DNA of 64,000 bases from Hyphomonadaceae bacterium UBA7672 (GCA_002483135.1 DLHI01000035.1:308448-372447); one strand, 5' to 3'. Numbered from the stretch's first letter, positions 50,914 through 60,935 are shown. Numbers and translations: made by a program. Notes: generated by a model not told the origin, from the sequence alone.

Positions 50914-52668
50914 ATGCGGTTCAACACGCGCCTGCGCGCGCTTGGCATTTCCATGGTTGCAGCGGGGGCGCTTGCGGCCTGCGGACCGAACCAGACGGTG
51001 TCCAAGGACCCCAATCCCAACGCCGCAGCCGAGATCGCCAAGTTCCTCGATGCTGAGATTGGCGAGATGTCCACGCTCGACCGCGCGGCGCAGGAAGCGG
51101 AGCTGACCTGGTTCGCCAACGCTGCCGCGCCGTTCCAGGGCATGGAAATCAGCGTCGTCTCCGAGAATATTGCGACACATGACTATGAGTCCCGAGTGCT
51201 GGCGCCGGCCTTCACCGCGATCACAGGCATCAAGGTCACGCACCTGACGATTGGCGAGGGCGACGTGGTCGATCGCCTGCAGCGGCAGATGCAGTCGGGC
51301 GAGAATACCTACGACGCCTATGTCAACGACTCGGATCTCATCGGTACGCACTGGCGCTACCAGCAGGTGCGCAACCTCACCGACTGGATGGCCGGCGAAG
51401 GCAAGGACGTCACCAGCCCCACTCTGGATCTCGCCGACTTCATCGGCGCAAGCTTCACGACGGGGCCGGATGGCAAACTGTACCAGCTGCCCGACCAGCA
51501 GTTCGCGAACCTCTACTGGTTCCGGTATGACTGGTTCTCGGATGCCAAGAACAAGGCCGACTTCAAGGCCAAGTATGGCTACGACCTCGGCGTCCCGGTG
51601 AACTGGTCGGCGTATGAGGACATCGCCGAGTTCTTCACGGGGCGGCAGATCGACGGCAAAGCTGTCTACGGCCACATGGACTACGGCAAGAAGGACCCCT
51701 CGCTCGGCTGGCGCTTCACCGACTCCTGGCTGTCGATGGCGGGCAATGGCGACAAGACCAACGGCCATCCAAACGGCTTCCCGGTCGACGAATGGGGCAT
51801 CCGCGTAGATGAAAATTCGCGCCCGGTGGGATCGTGCGTCGCCCGTGGCGGCGATACCAACGGCCCGGCGTCAGTGTATGCGATCGCCAAGTATCTCGAG
51901 TGGCTGAAGAAGTATGCCCCGCCTGCGGCGCAGGGCATGACGTTCTCGGAATCAGGCCCGATCCCCTCGCAGGGCGAGATTGCGCAGCAGATGTTCTGGT
52001 ACACCACCTTCACCGCGGACATGGTGAAGGAAGGGCTGCCCGTGGTGAACGCCGATGGCTCGCCGAAATGGCGCGTCGCGCCCTCGCCGCACGGCGCTTA
52101 CTGGGAAGAGGGCCAGAAGCTGGGCTATCAGGACGCCGGATCGTGGACGATCATGTCGAACACGCCTGTCGATCGCGCGAAGGCGGCATGGCTCTATGCG
52201 CAGTTCGTCACGTCGAAGACGGTCGACGTGAAGAAGAGCCACGTAGGCCTCACATTCATCCGTGAGAGCACGATCCAGCACCAGTCCTTCACGGATCGTG
52301 CGCCCAAGCTGGGCGGTCTGGTCGAGTTCTATCGCTCGCCGGCGCGCACGCAGTGGTCGCCCACGGGCACCAATGTTCCCGACTATCCGAAGCTGTCCCA
52401 GCTGTGGTGGCAGAATATCGGTGACGCCGCTGCCGGCACCAAGACGCCGCAGCAGGCGATGGATGCCCTCTGCAAGGCGCAGGAAGAGGTGATGGGACGC
52501 CTGGAGCAGGCAAACGAGCAGGGCGATCTCGGGCCCAAGCTCAATCCGGAAGAGGCGGCGCAGGTCTGGTTCGACCGGCCCGGCGCGCCGAAGCCGAAGC
52601 TGGCGAATGAAGATCCGACGCCCGAGACGGTGGACTACGACACACTTATCCAGAGCTGGAAGAAGTAG
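50914..52668 (+). CDS. glpV: ABC importer solute-binding lipoprotein, GlpV-like
   Basis: The 584-residue protein has a lipoprotein signal (GALAACGPN) and a periplasmic binding-protein fold of the large CUT1 type: NIATHDYESRVLAPAF, RLQRQMQSGENTYDAYV, then LYQLPDQQFANLYWFRYDWF. Its length, about 580 residues, and the DUF2160 gene just upstream match the binding protein of the GlpSTPQ-type glycerol importer rather than MalE. It captures the solute in the periplasm. AGGGAGGG lies upstream of the ATG. It is the last gene of the second half of the split operon. Confidence 0.88.
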   Translation: MRFNTRLRALGISMVAAGALAACGPNQTVSKDPNPNAAAEIAKFLDAEIGEMSTLDRAAQEAELTWFANAAAPFQGMEISVVSENIATHDYESRVLAPAFTAITGIKVTHLTIGEGDVVDRLQRQMQSGENTYDAYVNDSDLIGTHWRYQQVRNLTDWMAGEGKDVTSPTLDLADFIGASFTTGPDGKLYQLPDQQFANLYWFRYDWFSDAKNKADFKAKYGYDLGVPVNWSAYEDIAEFFTGRQIDGKAVYGHMDYGKKDPSLGWRFTDSWLSMAGNGDKTNGHPNGFPVDEWGIRVDENSRPVGSCVARGGDTNGPASVYAIAKYLEWLKKYAPPAAQGMTFSESGPIPSQGEIAQQMFWYTTFTADMVKEGLPVVNADGSPKWRVAPSPHGAYWEEGQKLGYQDAGSWTIMSNTPVDRAKAAWLYAQFVTSKTVDVKKSHVGLTFIRESTIQHQSFTDRAPKLGGLVEFYRSPARTQWSPTGTNVPDYPKLSQLWWQNIGDAAAGTKTPQQAMDALCKAQEEVMGRLEQANEQGDLGPKLNPEEAAQVWFDRPGAPKPKLANEDPTPETVDYDTLIQSWKK

Positions 52669-52690
52669 GCGTCACCACCTGCAGTCTCGC

Positions 52691-52715
52691 GAAAGCCACG
52701 AGTTTCCGGGCTTTC
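52691..52715 (+). terminator. Possible terminator after the binding-protein gene
   Basis: A seven-base-pair stem (GAAAGCC/GGCTTTC) with an 11-base loop begins 22 bases after the stop codon. There is no T tract after it, so it is only a weak terminator candidate. Confidence 0.3.
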
Positions 52716-52804
52716 TGCCGGGGTTGCAGTCAAGGCTTGCACCGTGCCGGAAACCGGTTAGGAAGGCCGCTCGCTGGAGGCGGCAGCTTCGAGCGATTGC
52801 GCGC

Positions 52805-52894
52805 GGGGAGGTGGCCGAGTGGTCGAAGGCGCACCCCTGCTAAGGGTGTATACCGGTAACGGTATCGAGGGTTCGAATCCCTTCCTCTCCGCCA
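52805..52894 (+). tRNA. tRNA-Ser (anticodon GCU)
   Basis: The 90-base sequence folds as a class II tRNA: a 7-bp acceptor stem (GGGGAGG with CCTCTCC, one G-T pair), an anticodon stem closing a loop with GCT, a long variable arm (GTATACCGGTAACGGTATC) as in serine tRNAs, a T arm GAGGGTTCGAATCCCTT, discriminator G and an encoded CCA. It reads AGC and AGU codons. It lies between the importer operon and the sigma factor gene, with no sign of an integrated element at its 3' end. Confidence 0.96.
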
Positions 52895-53265
52895 GCGCTG
52901 TCACCTTCATCTGATCTGGCCGCCTCGGCGGAACTGCTCGTCTGGCTGGAAGGGTTTGGTGAGATGTTCCAGCCGGACAGCAGGTCCGCCGCGCGCACGG
53001 CACGATAGCCCGCGCAATGCGACGCCATGTGGGTCCGAAGAGGGGTGTCACCCGGAGTCCGCACGTCGCCACACTGGCCCCCCGACAGGTAGCTGGTAGG
53101 AGGCCAGCCGCCCGCAGATGAAGCCTTCATGGTGTAAGCGCGATGGAGTGGGAAAACGGGTCACGGATTCGACGGGCGACCCAGGATCTCGCCTAACGCG
53201 TGTGGGGTCCGGGAATTGCAGGGTCTGCCCCTGCGTGGTTAATGATCGCGCAGGGGTGTTGCCGC
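52895..53265. other. 371 bases without a gene
   Basis: This region follows the tRNA and probably contains the promoter for the sigma factor and kinase pair. Open frames on the minus strand here are antisense to the tRNA and have no coding features. I see no repeat of the tRNA 3' end, no strong hairpin and no mobile-element remnant. Confidence 0.45.
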
Positions 53266-53808
53266 GTGACCGAGTTGAACGGCCAGGGCGATAAAGCGCG
53301 CGAATTGAGCGCGGCGCGGGACGCATTGCTGCGGGCCCACTATGACGAATTTCGCCGTGTGGCTGGTCGTGTCCTGAATGGCGACGCAGTCGCGCTGAAG
53401 ATCCAGCCGACGGATCTGGCCCATGAGGCGGTTATCCGCCTCTCCAATCTGGATCGCCTCGAGTTCAATGGCCGTACTCACTTTCTCTCGCTGTCTGCGC
53501 GGGTGATGCGGCAGATCCTGATCGACGAGATCAGGCGCATGCGGGCCCAGAAGCGTCAGGCGCCGCCGGTGTCGACCGAACTGCCGCAGGAGATGGGCGC
53601 GCAAGCGATCGACCTCGAAGACCTTGACCGCGCGTTGACCAAGCTGGAGGCGGTGGCCCCCGATCATGCGCGGCTGGTCGACCGTCGCTATTTTGCCGGC
53701 CTAACGCTGGAAGAAATCGCCGAACTCGACGGCGTGTCGGTGCGCACCGTAAAGCGGCAGTGGCGCGCGGCTCGCGCGTGGCTGGTCGCGGAGTTGGGCG
53801 CGGGCTGA
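53266..53808 (+). CDS. ECF-type RNA polymerase sigma factor
   Basis: The 180-residue protein fits the ECF sigma family with the HEAVIRLSNLDRLEFNGRTHFL segment of region 2 (TDLAHEAVIRL as 2.1-2.2, FLSLSARVMRQILIDEIRR as 2.3-2.4) and a C-terminal region 4 helix-turn-helix (FAGLTLEEIAELDGVSVRTVKRQW). This pattern matches the ECF branch whose members are encoded beside Ser/Thr kinases rather than beside anti-sigma factors. GTG at 53266 is chosen because AGGGG lies nine bases upstream; ATG 53242 is an alternative. The kinase gene starts four bases after the stop, strongly implying a functional pair. Confidence 0.87.
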   Translation: MTELNGQGDKARELSAARDALLRAHYDEFRRVAGRVLNGDAVALKIQPTDLAHEAVIRLSNLDRLEFNGRTHFLSLSARVMRQILIDEIRRMRAQKRQAPPVSTELPQEMGAQAIDLEDLDRALTKLEAVAPDHARLVDRRYFAGLTLEEIAELDGVSVRTVKRQWRAARAWLVAELGAG

Positions 53809-53812
53809 CGGC

Positions 53813-56263
53813 ATGGAGCAGTCTGACAGCAAGCAGGCTGGCCTTTCCCTGCGCTCGCTCGCCATATTCGAGGATGCTCTGGACGTGCCGCCGCATGAGC
53901 GCGCGCCGTGGCTGGCCGAGGCGTGCCGCGGCGACCCGGCATTGTTGGCGGAAGTGAAGCGATTGCTGGCGGCGGACGAACTGGCCGAGCGGGCGATGCC
54001 GACGGGCGGGCTCAAGCCAGATGATGCGCCGATGCCGACTCGCATTGGGCACTATCGTATTGTGGACAGGGTTGGCCAGGGCGGCATGGGCGATGTGTTC
54101 GCCGCTGCGCGCGACGATGGTCTGTTCGAGCATGTGGTGGCGATCAAGCGCGTGCGGCCATCCCTGTTCCCCGCGACGGCGCAAGCGCTGTTCGATCGGG
54201 AGCGGCGCGCTCTGGCGACGCTGAGCCACCGGCACATCGCGCAACTGTATGACGGCGGTGTTGATGAGACGGGCGCGCCGTTCTTCATCATGGAACTGGT
54301 GCGCGGGGCGCCGATTGATCGATATGTGGTCGATCAGGACCTTTCGCCAAGGCAGATCGTGGAGAAAGTGATCCAAGTCTGCGAAGCCGTTCAACACGCC
54401 CACCAGAACCTGATCGTGCATGCCGACCTCAAGCCGGCCAACATTCTCGTCAACGAGGCCGGCGATCCGAAGATCGTCGATTTTGGCGTTGCGCGCCTTC
54501 TGCGCGAGGAAGAGACCGACGCCATGCATCCGCAGACGCGCGGCTATGCCAGCCCGCAGCGCGCGGCTGGCGCATCGCCGACGCCAGCGGACGATGTCTT
54601 TGCGCTGGGCGTAGTATTGCGCGTGCTGCTGACGGGCGAGCGGGCAGATATGGGGGATGCGACGACGCTCGCCTCGCATGCCATCGAGACCTCCGAGGCG
54701 TTCGCCGGCAAGCCACCCGAATGGCGCCACAGGCGAAGCCGGATGGTGCAGGGTGATCTTGACGCGATCATCGCAAGGGCGTGCGCGCCAAAGGCCGAAC
54801 AGCGCTATCCCGCCGCAATCGCGCTGGCGGCCGACCTGCGCGCCTGGCTGGAAGTCCGGCCGCTGGCGGCCAAGGCGCACGACAGGCTGCACGTGTTCAG
54901 GCGGTTCCTGCGGCGCCGGCGCTGGCGCGTCGTGGGCGGGATCGCGGCTGCCCTGGCGCTGGTGATCGGCCTGTCGGTGACGACGGCGCTGTGGACGCAG
55001 GCCGAGGCGGCGCGGCAACAGGCCGAGCAGCGCTTCACAGAGGTGCGCAGCCTCGCGAAATACCTGCTCTATGATGTCTATGACCGGCTGGAGCGCACAC
55101 CAACCTCGCTGGCGATGCGCCGCGATGTGGCGCGTGTGGCGCAGGGCTATCTCAACCAGTTGGCCAATGCGCCGTCGGCTCCGGCGGATGTTCTGCTGGA
55201 GGCGGCGGATGGGCTCGTGCGTGTGGCTGATTTGCAGGCGGGGCGGTCGCGGCCGAATTTGGGTGAGTTTGACGAGGCGGTGAAAAATCTCGACAGTGCA
55301 GATGCCATTGCTGCGCGGCTTTCGAATAGTGAGTATCAGGCGCGCGTGGCGGGCCTTCGTGCCGGGATTGCTGTTCGGCGCGCGGCGCTGGTGATGAACT
55401 CGACGCAAGATCTGAACACGGCGGGAAGCCTGCTGAAGACTGCGCGAGAGCGCCTTGGTCAGGTTGAGGCGAGCGATCCTGCGCGGCTGCCGTTGGCCAC
55501 GCGGATTGCGCTGGAGGAGGCGATCCTTGGCAACTGGAAGGGCGACTATGCCGCCGCGCGTGCGCGCGCGGAGGAAGCAGTGACTCTGGCGACCGACCTG
55601 TTGGAGCGGGACCGCGCTGCGCGGGAGCACTGGTATCTCGCGTCGCGATCACAGGATGCGTTGGCTGAGGCCATCTACTATGGCGTGGGCGAGGCGGCTT
55701 CCGAGCCGGAGTATCGCAGGCTGGTTGCCGTGACATCGGACTTCGCGAACGCGAACCCGGACGACATGCTGGGCAGGCGCATGGCGATCGAGGCGCACTG
55801 GGCGCTGGGAACCACGCTGCTTGGCGTTGGCGGACGTGCGGATGAGGCGGTGACCGAGCTTGATCGCGCGTCAGCTCTGTTGCCGGCGTTGCTGGCGTTC
55901 GAGCCGGATGACGAGGGCGCGATTCGCACGGAGCGCATTGTGCTGGCGGCGCGGGCGCAGGCGCTGGCCACGGCAGGGCGCTTCGAGGAGGGCGTTGCGT
56001 TGCTGCGCGGGCAGCTGGACATCAACACGCGCGCGGCCGAGGCGCCAGGCGCGCGACCCGAGTTGTTGCGATCGCAAGCCGTGACGTTGGCGATGTTGGC
56101 GGATCTCTACGCCGACAATGGCGTCGCACGTGAGGCGTGCCCCCTCTATGCGAAGGCTGTCACCGTTTTCACGGGGCTGGAGACGCGCGGGCTGCTCTCG
56201 CAGCTCGATCGGGACGCATCGTTCAAGATGGTGCGACAGCGTCAGGAAAATCTCTGTCGGTAG
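53813..56263 (+). CDS. Transmembrane Ser/Thr protein kinase with helical periplasmic domain
   Basis: The 816-residue protein has an N-terminal segment (about 1-75), a Hanks-type kinase domain (about 78-350), a membrane helix (about 373-393) and a long helical, TPR-like outer domain (about 400-816). Catalytic residues are present: GQGGMG loop at 88-93, Lys112 in VAIKRVRP, Asp205 in HADLKPANILV and Asp223 in VDFGVAR. The HRD motif is HAD, so it is a non-RD kinase, which may not need activation-loop phosphorylation. It is coupled to the ECF sigma gene and probably activates that sigma factor by phosphorylation when the outer domain senses a signal. Confidence 0.9.
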   Translation: MEQSDSKQAGLSLRSLAIFEDALDVPPHERAPWLAEACRGDPALLAEVKRLLAADELAERAMPTGGLKPDDAPMPTRIGHYRIVDRVGQGGMGDVFAAARDDGLFEHVVAIKRVRPSLFPATAQALFDRERRALATLSHRHIAQLYDGGVDETGAPFFIMELVRGAPIDRYVVDQDLSPRQIVEKVIQVCEAVQHAHQNLIVHADLKPANILVNEAGDPKIVDFGVARLLREEETDAMHPQTRGYASPQRAAGASPTPADDVFALGVVLRVLLTGERADMGDATTLASHAIETSEAFAGKPPEWRHRRSRMVQGDLDAIIARACAPKAEQRYPAAIALAADLRAWLEVRPLAAKAHDRLHVFRRFLRRRRWRVVGGIAAALALVIGLSVTTALWTQAEAARQQAEQRFTEVRSLAKYLLYDVYDRLERTPTSLAMRRDVARVAQGYLNQLANAPSAPADVLLEAADGLVRVADLQAGRSRPNLGEFDEAVKNLDSADAIAARLSNSEYQARVAGLRAGIAVRRAALVMNSTQDLNTAGSLLKTARERLGQVEASDPARLPLATRIALEEAILGNWKGDYAAARARAEEAVTLATDLLERDRAAREHWYLASRSQDALAEAIYYGVGEAASEPEYRRLVAVTSDFANANPDDMLGRRMAIEAHWALGTTLLGVGGRADEAVTELDRASALLPALLAFEPDDEGAIRTERIVLAARAQALATAGRFEEGVALLRGQLDINTRAAEAPGARPELLRSQAVTLAMLADLYADNGVAREACPLYAKAVTVFTGLETRGLLSQLDRDASFKMVRQRQENLCR

Positions 56264-56275
56264 GCGAGCTGCGGA

Positions 56276-57277
56276 TCATGCGTCGAGCGCGAGCATCGCG
56301 AATGTCGCAAGCCAGTGTTCGCCCATGTAGTCTCCTGAAACATGAGGCAGGCTGGCGTCGATGTGACGATCGGCGGCTTCTCGCGCGCGCTGGGAGATCG
56401 GATGATCGCCGAGTTGAGCCGCGAGAGAACGCCAGCACCACGCACGTGAGAAGTTGAGGCCATCCAGATGGGCGATCTTGCCGTCCGTGCGGTCGCTTAC
56501 CTTTGGAGGAATGAACAGCTGGGTCGGGTGGCCCTGCGCCAGGCGCGGCAGGAAGCGACCGAGCCACTCGCGAAAGGATGGCGGCGACAACATGCGCCGC
56601 ATGCATTCGACTTCGATCAGCGCGGGCGAAAGGAAATCATCCTGCGAAGGCTCCCACGCCTGGCAATCGCGGTCGCCGCCATACCAGGCGAGACATTTAT
56701 CGCGCATGAGATCGTAGAGTCGGGGATCGAACGCCTCCGCCCAGTCTGCGGCCATGCGGATAGCAAAGGCGGTGGAGGTGTGGACGCCGGTGCGCACCGG
56801 ATAGTCGCACAGCGGGAGGAAGTCGCGGAAGCGGCGCGCAAAGGCTTCCGCCAGAGGGCGGTGGATCTGCGCAGCGCTGGTGAGTTCACCTTCTGCGTGG
56901 AGCTCAAGCTCAGCCTGCAGCGCAAGCAGCCAGCCCCAGCCATAAGGCCGTTCGAAGCCACGCGATGTCGGGCGTTCGAGATAGGCGACTTCCATGGCGA
57001 CATTTTCAGGCGTGAAGCGTTCCGCAAACAAAGCGTGGATGGCGCCAGCCTGCGCCACATCCGGATGGCGGCGCATGAGCTGGGCCATCAGCCAGTAGCC
57101 GTGGACGCAGCTGTGCCAGTCGAACGAGCCGAAGTAGATCGGATGCGCAGCGCGTGGCCCGATCACATCCTCCGCGCCGGCCATCACGTGATCCATCTTG
57201 TTGGGATACTCGCGGCTGACATGGCTCAGTGCGAGCGCGGCGAATTTATCGGCGAGGTCGGTGGTGAGCCGGGTCAT
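56276..57277 (-). CDS. DUF2891 domain-containing protein
   Basis: The 333-residue protein covers one DUF2891 domain: KFAALALSHVSREYPNK at the N-terminus, HPIYFGSFDWHSCVHGYWLM, RPYGWGWLLALQAEL and a C-terminal HVSGDYMGEHWLATFA. The many conserved histidines and tryptophans and the helical-barrel-like pattern recall carbohydrate or amide-processing enzymes, but the family has no proven function. It has no signal peptide. Its ATG overlaps the stop of the interrupted oxoprolinase gene (ATGA). Confidence 0.87.
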   Translation of the reverse strand: MTRLTTDLADKFAALALSHVSREYPNKMDHVMAGAEDVIGPRAAHPIYFGSFDWHSCVHGYWLMAQLMRRHPDVAQAGAIHALFAERFTPENVAMEVAYLERPTSRGFERPYGWGWLLALQAELELHAEGELTSAAQIHRPLAEAFARRFRDFLPLCDYPVRTGVHTSTAFAIRMAADWAEAFDPRLYDLMRDKCLAWYGGDRDCQAWEPSQDDFLSPALIEVECMRRMLSPPSFREWLGRFLPRLAQGHPTQLFIPPKVSDRTDGKIAHLDGLNFSRAWCWRSLAAQLGDHPISQRAREAADRHIDASLPHVSGDYMGEHWLATFAMLALDA

Positions 57278-60200
57278 TTCTTGACGGGCTCCCCATAGCC
57301 GCCGCCGCCGGGGGTTTCGATGATGAAGGCATCACCCGCATGCATGTCGGCGCGTGCGGTGGCGGGCAGGTTCTCGATTTCGCCATTCGCGCGGCGGACG
57401 GCATTGCGACCCGGGGCTCCGCTGCCGCCACCGGCGAGGCCGAAGGGCACGGTTGCGCGTCGGTTGGAGAGTATCGCGGCGGTCATCGGTTGCAGGAACC
57501 GGATCGTGCGCAGGGCTCCGTCTCCGCCCTTGTGTTTGCCAGGGCCGCCTGAACTGCGACGGATGTCGAAACATTCGATGAGGATCGGATAGCGTGACTC
57601 GAGAATCTCGGGATCGGTGAGGCGCGAGTTCGTCATGTGGGTCTGCACGGCGGATGCGCCGTCAAAGTTGGGGCCAGCGCCGGAGCCGCCGCAGATGGTT
57701 TCGTAATACTGGTAACGCTCGTCGCCGAACGTGAAATTGTTCATTGTGCCCTGCGAGGCGGCAAGGCGGCCCAGCGCGCCATACAACGCATCGACCACGA
57801 CCATCGACGTTTCGACATTGCCGGCGACCACGGCCGCTCCTGGGCGCGGGTTCAGCAGGCAACCGTCAGGCACGATAATGTCGATGGGCGCAAGGCAGCC
57901 TTCGTTCAGCGGGATGGCGTCGTCGACCAGCGTTCGGAAAACGTAGAGCACGGCTGCATGCGTGATGCCGAGCGGGGCGTTGAAGTTGGCCTCGCTCTGT
58001 GGCGAGGTTCCTGTGAAATTCAGCGTGACGCGGCGCGCCGACTTGTCGGGCTTTACGGTCAGGCGGATGACCGCGCCGTTGTCCATCGGGGCTTCGAACT
58101 GGCCTGGCTCCAGCGTATCGATGACCCGCCGGATGTGTTCGGCGGCGTTGTCCTGCACGTGGCGCATGTAGGCGGCGACACCTTCGCGGCCATAGTGCTC
58201 AACGAGGCGGCCGAGTTCTTTCCCGCCGCGCAAACAGGCGGCGATCTGGGCTTTCAGGTCTGCGAGGTTGCGGTCAATGTCACGAGCGGGATGCGGCCCG
58301 GTGGCGAGCAGCGCGCGGGTTTCGGTCTCGCGCAGCTTGCCGGCCTCCACGAGCAGGAAGTTCTCGATCAGCACACCTTCGTCGGCGACCGTGCGACTGT
58401 CGGGTGGCATGGAACCGGGAGTTATGCCGCCGATGTCTGCGTGGTGGCCACGTGCGGCGGCGAAGAAGGCAGGGACTGTTTCGCCGGGCAGGATCACCGG
58501 TGCGATGACGGTGATGTCGGGCAGGTGCGTGCCGCCGGCGTGCGGGGCGTTGAGCATGTAGATGTCGCCCGGCCTCATGCCGCGGCCATCGTTGGCGCGA
58601 GCCGAGATGATGGCGCGGATCGAAGCGCTCATCGAGCCGAGGTGCACGGGAATGTGCGGTGCGTTGGCGACGAGGCCGCCGGCGGCGTCGAACACTGCGC
58701 AGGAAAAATCGAGTCGCTCGCGGATGTTGACCGAGGCAGCGGTAGTCTGCAGGGCGAGGCCCATCTCCTCGGCCACAGCCATGAAGCGATTGTTGAAGAT
58801 TTCCAGCAGGATCGGGTCGGCGTCAGCGCCAATCGCGCGTGCTGTGGGCGCGTCGGTGCGTGTCAGCAGGAGATCGCCCTGTGGCATGATCGCCGATCGC
58901 CAACCGTCATCGACAAAGGTCGTGGCGCCAGTCTCAAGGACAAGCGCGGGGCCCTGAAGGACGAAGCCCGCAGGCAGAGTTTCGCGGCGCAGGGCAGGGA
59001 TATCTCGCAGGGCGCCTGCGATGCGGACTGCGGCTGTGGGAACGTGCGCGGGTGCAGATGTCGGAAGGTCGGCGACTGCGTCGTTCGCGTCGGCGCCGCG
59101 ACCGATCGTTTCGGCGGAGATGCGGGCAATGATGATCTGGCGGTTGGGGTCGATGAAGCCGAAACGCTGGCGGTGGGCGGACTCAAACGCGGCCTGGAGC
59201 GACGCCGCGTCTGACCATTCGACAGGAATGGTGGCTTCCCCGCCATCATAGCGAAGGTGAGCCGTGATGATCGTGCTGATGACCGTTGGATCAACGCCCT
59301 GCTGCGCAAGAGCTGTTTCGGCAGCAGTGCGAAGCGAAGCTATGACGTCGGCCGCGTCGTGTCCGAGCGGGCGTTCGATGGAGGTCTCGCGGATCATGCG
59401 GAGATCCGCGAGGCCGATACCCCAGGCGGATAGGACGCCCGCCAATGGATGAAGCAGAACGCTCCGCGCACCCACCGCATCTGCGACGGCGCAGGCATGC
59501 TGGCCGCCGGCCCCACCGAAGGCGCAAAGCACATATTCGCGCGGATCATAGCCGCGCTGGATCGAGATCTTGCGGATCGCTTCGGCCATGTGCTGGTTGG
59601 CGATCGTGATAAAGCCTTCGGCTGCGTCTTCCGGCGTGATGTCCGCGCCGGTGGCCTGCTTCACCTCCCAGCAGAGATCGGCAAAGCGTTGGCTGACGAT
59701 CTTCGTATCAAGCGGCTTGTCGCCCGCGGGACCGAAGATGGCCGGGAAGTGCTCGGGCCGGACGCGGCCGAGGAGAACATTGCAATCCGTGACCGTCAGC
59801 GGGCCGCCGCGCCTGTAGCAAGCCGGCCCGGGATTGGCGCCCGCTGACTTCGGTCCCACCCGCAGGCGCGAGCCGTCGAAATGACAGATTGAACCGCCGC
59901 CGGCCGCGACTGTGTGAACCTGCAGCATCGGCGTGGTGAGGCGGACGCCAGCGACCACAGTGTCGTTGGTGCGCTCATAGCTTCCCGAATAGTGAGAGAC
60001 ATCTGTGGACGTGCCGCCCATGTCGAAGCCCAGAACTTTCGTGAAGCCCGCCCTTCGTGCGGCCTCCGCCATGCCGATAACGCCGCCTGCGGGACCGGAG
60101 AGCACGGCGTCGCTTCCACGGAACGCGCCCGCGCCAACGAGGCCGCCGTTCGATTGCATGAAGCGAACACGCGTGTCGGCGTCAAATGCGCGGCAGACGC

Positions 60201-60855
60201 GCTGTACTTAGGCGTTCAGTACGGGCGATAGGTAAGCATCCGCAACCGTGGTGTCTGTCCGGGGAACGTAGCGGATAAGTCCGGAGATTTCCGAGCTCAC
60301 GGAGACGTGGTCAAAACCGACCTCGCGGGCGATGGCGGCGATCCGGGATTCGTGGGCCGGATACGCCCAGCCGTGCAACAGCGCGATGGCGCAGCTGGTG
60401 AGGCCCTTGCTGCGGCCGGTTTCCAGTTTGCGGCGAATGGCGGCTTCGTCGAGTGGCTTGACGATTTGGCCGTCTGCCGTGATGCGCTCGTCGGCCTCGA
60501 TCACCTGCGAATACAGCATGTCGGGCTTCACGATGTGCAGCGCGAAAATGTCTGGCCGCGCCTGATTGCCTATCTCGAGAAGGTCGACGAAACCATCGGT
60601 GACAACCAGAAGTGTCGGCGCGCCTTTTCGTTCGAGCAGGGCATTGGTCGCAACGGTAGTGCCCATCTTGATGGCGTCGATGCCGCCGCCGCCATGGTCG
60701 GCGAGGATGGTGCGGACCGCCTCGACTGCTGCATCGGCATAGCGGTCTGGGTTTTCCGACAGCAGCTTGCGTACGACCAGCCGACCCGCGGGCGAGCGCG
60801 CGACCACGTCGGTGAAGGTGCCGCCCCTGTCGATCCAGAATTGCCAGCCAGTCAT
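57274..60855 (-). pseudogene. Hydantoinase/5-oxoprolinase (HyuA-HyuB fusion) interrupted by one in-frame TAA
   Basis: Read from ATG 60855 the gene encodes an N-terminal hydantoinase A part (WIDRGGTFTDVVAR, KMGTTVATNALLERKG), then a TAA at 60208-60210 in place of an expected tyrosine codon (LSPVLNA-stop-VQRV, where relatives have a RRYV-type sequence), and continues in the same frame through FMQSNGGL, GFDMGGTSTDVSHY and a complete hydantoinase B part ending PGGGGYGEPV. Without the stop it would be 1193 residues, the normal length of ATP-dependent 5-oxoprolinase/hydantoinase fusions. The remaining 57274-60159 frame has its own ATG, so two separate polypeptides (215 residues from 60855, and 961) are also possible. 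The genes overlap DUF2891 by ATGA. Confidence 0.88.
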
Positions 60856-60935
60856 TTCCCGACTGTTGGTTTGCGCCTCGCCCTTTGACAAGCCCGGCTG
60901 GCGGATCAATGGTCGGGAAACTCGTGGAGGGCGCA

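Noticed and set aside
52805..52894. tRNA-Ser as an integration site for a genomic island
   Set aside because: No integrase gene and no repeat of the tRNA 3' end was seen on either side within the window.
53531..55630. 699-codon open frame on the minus strand
   Set aside because: It is antisense to the sigma factor and kinase genes, is extremely rich in Arg/His/Gln as expected from GC-rich mirror reading, and shows no domain.
57637..59214. 525-codon open frame on the plus strand
   Set aside because: It mirrors the hydantoinase B coding region; composition is rich in Gly/Val/Asp from codon shadowing and no motif is seen.
60159..60210. Frameshift between two hydantoinase pieces
   Set aside because: Both pieces are in the same reading frame; the interruption is a single stop codon, not a shift.
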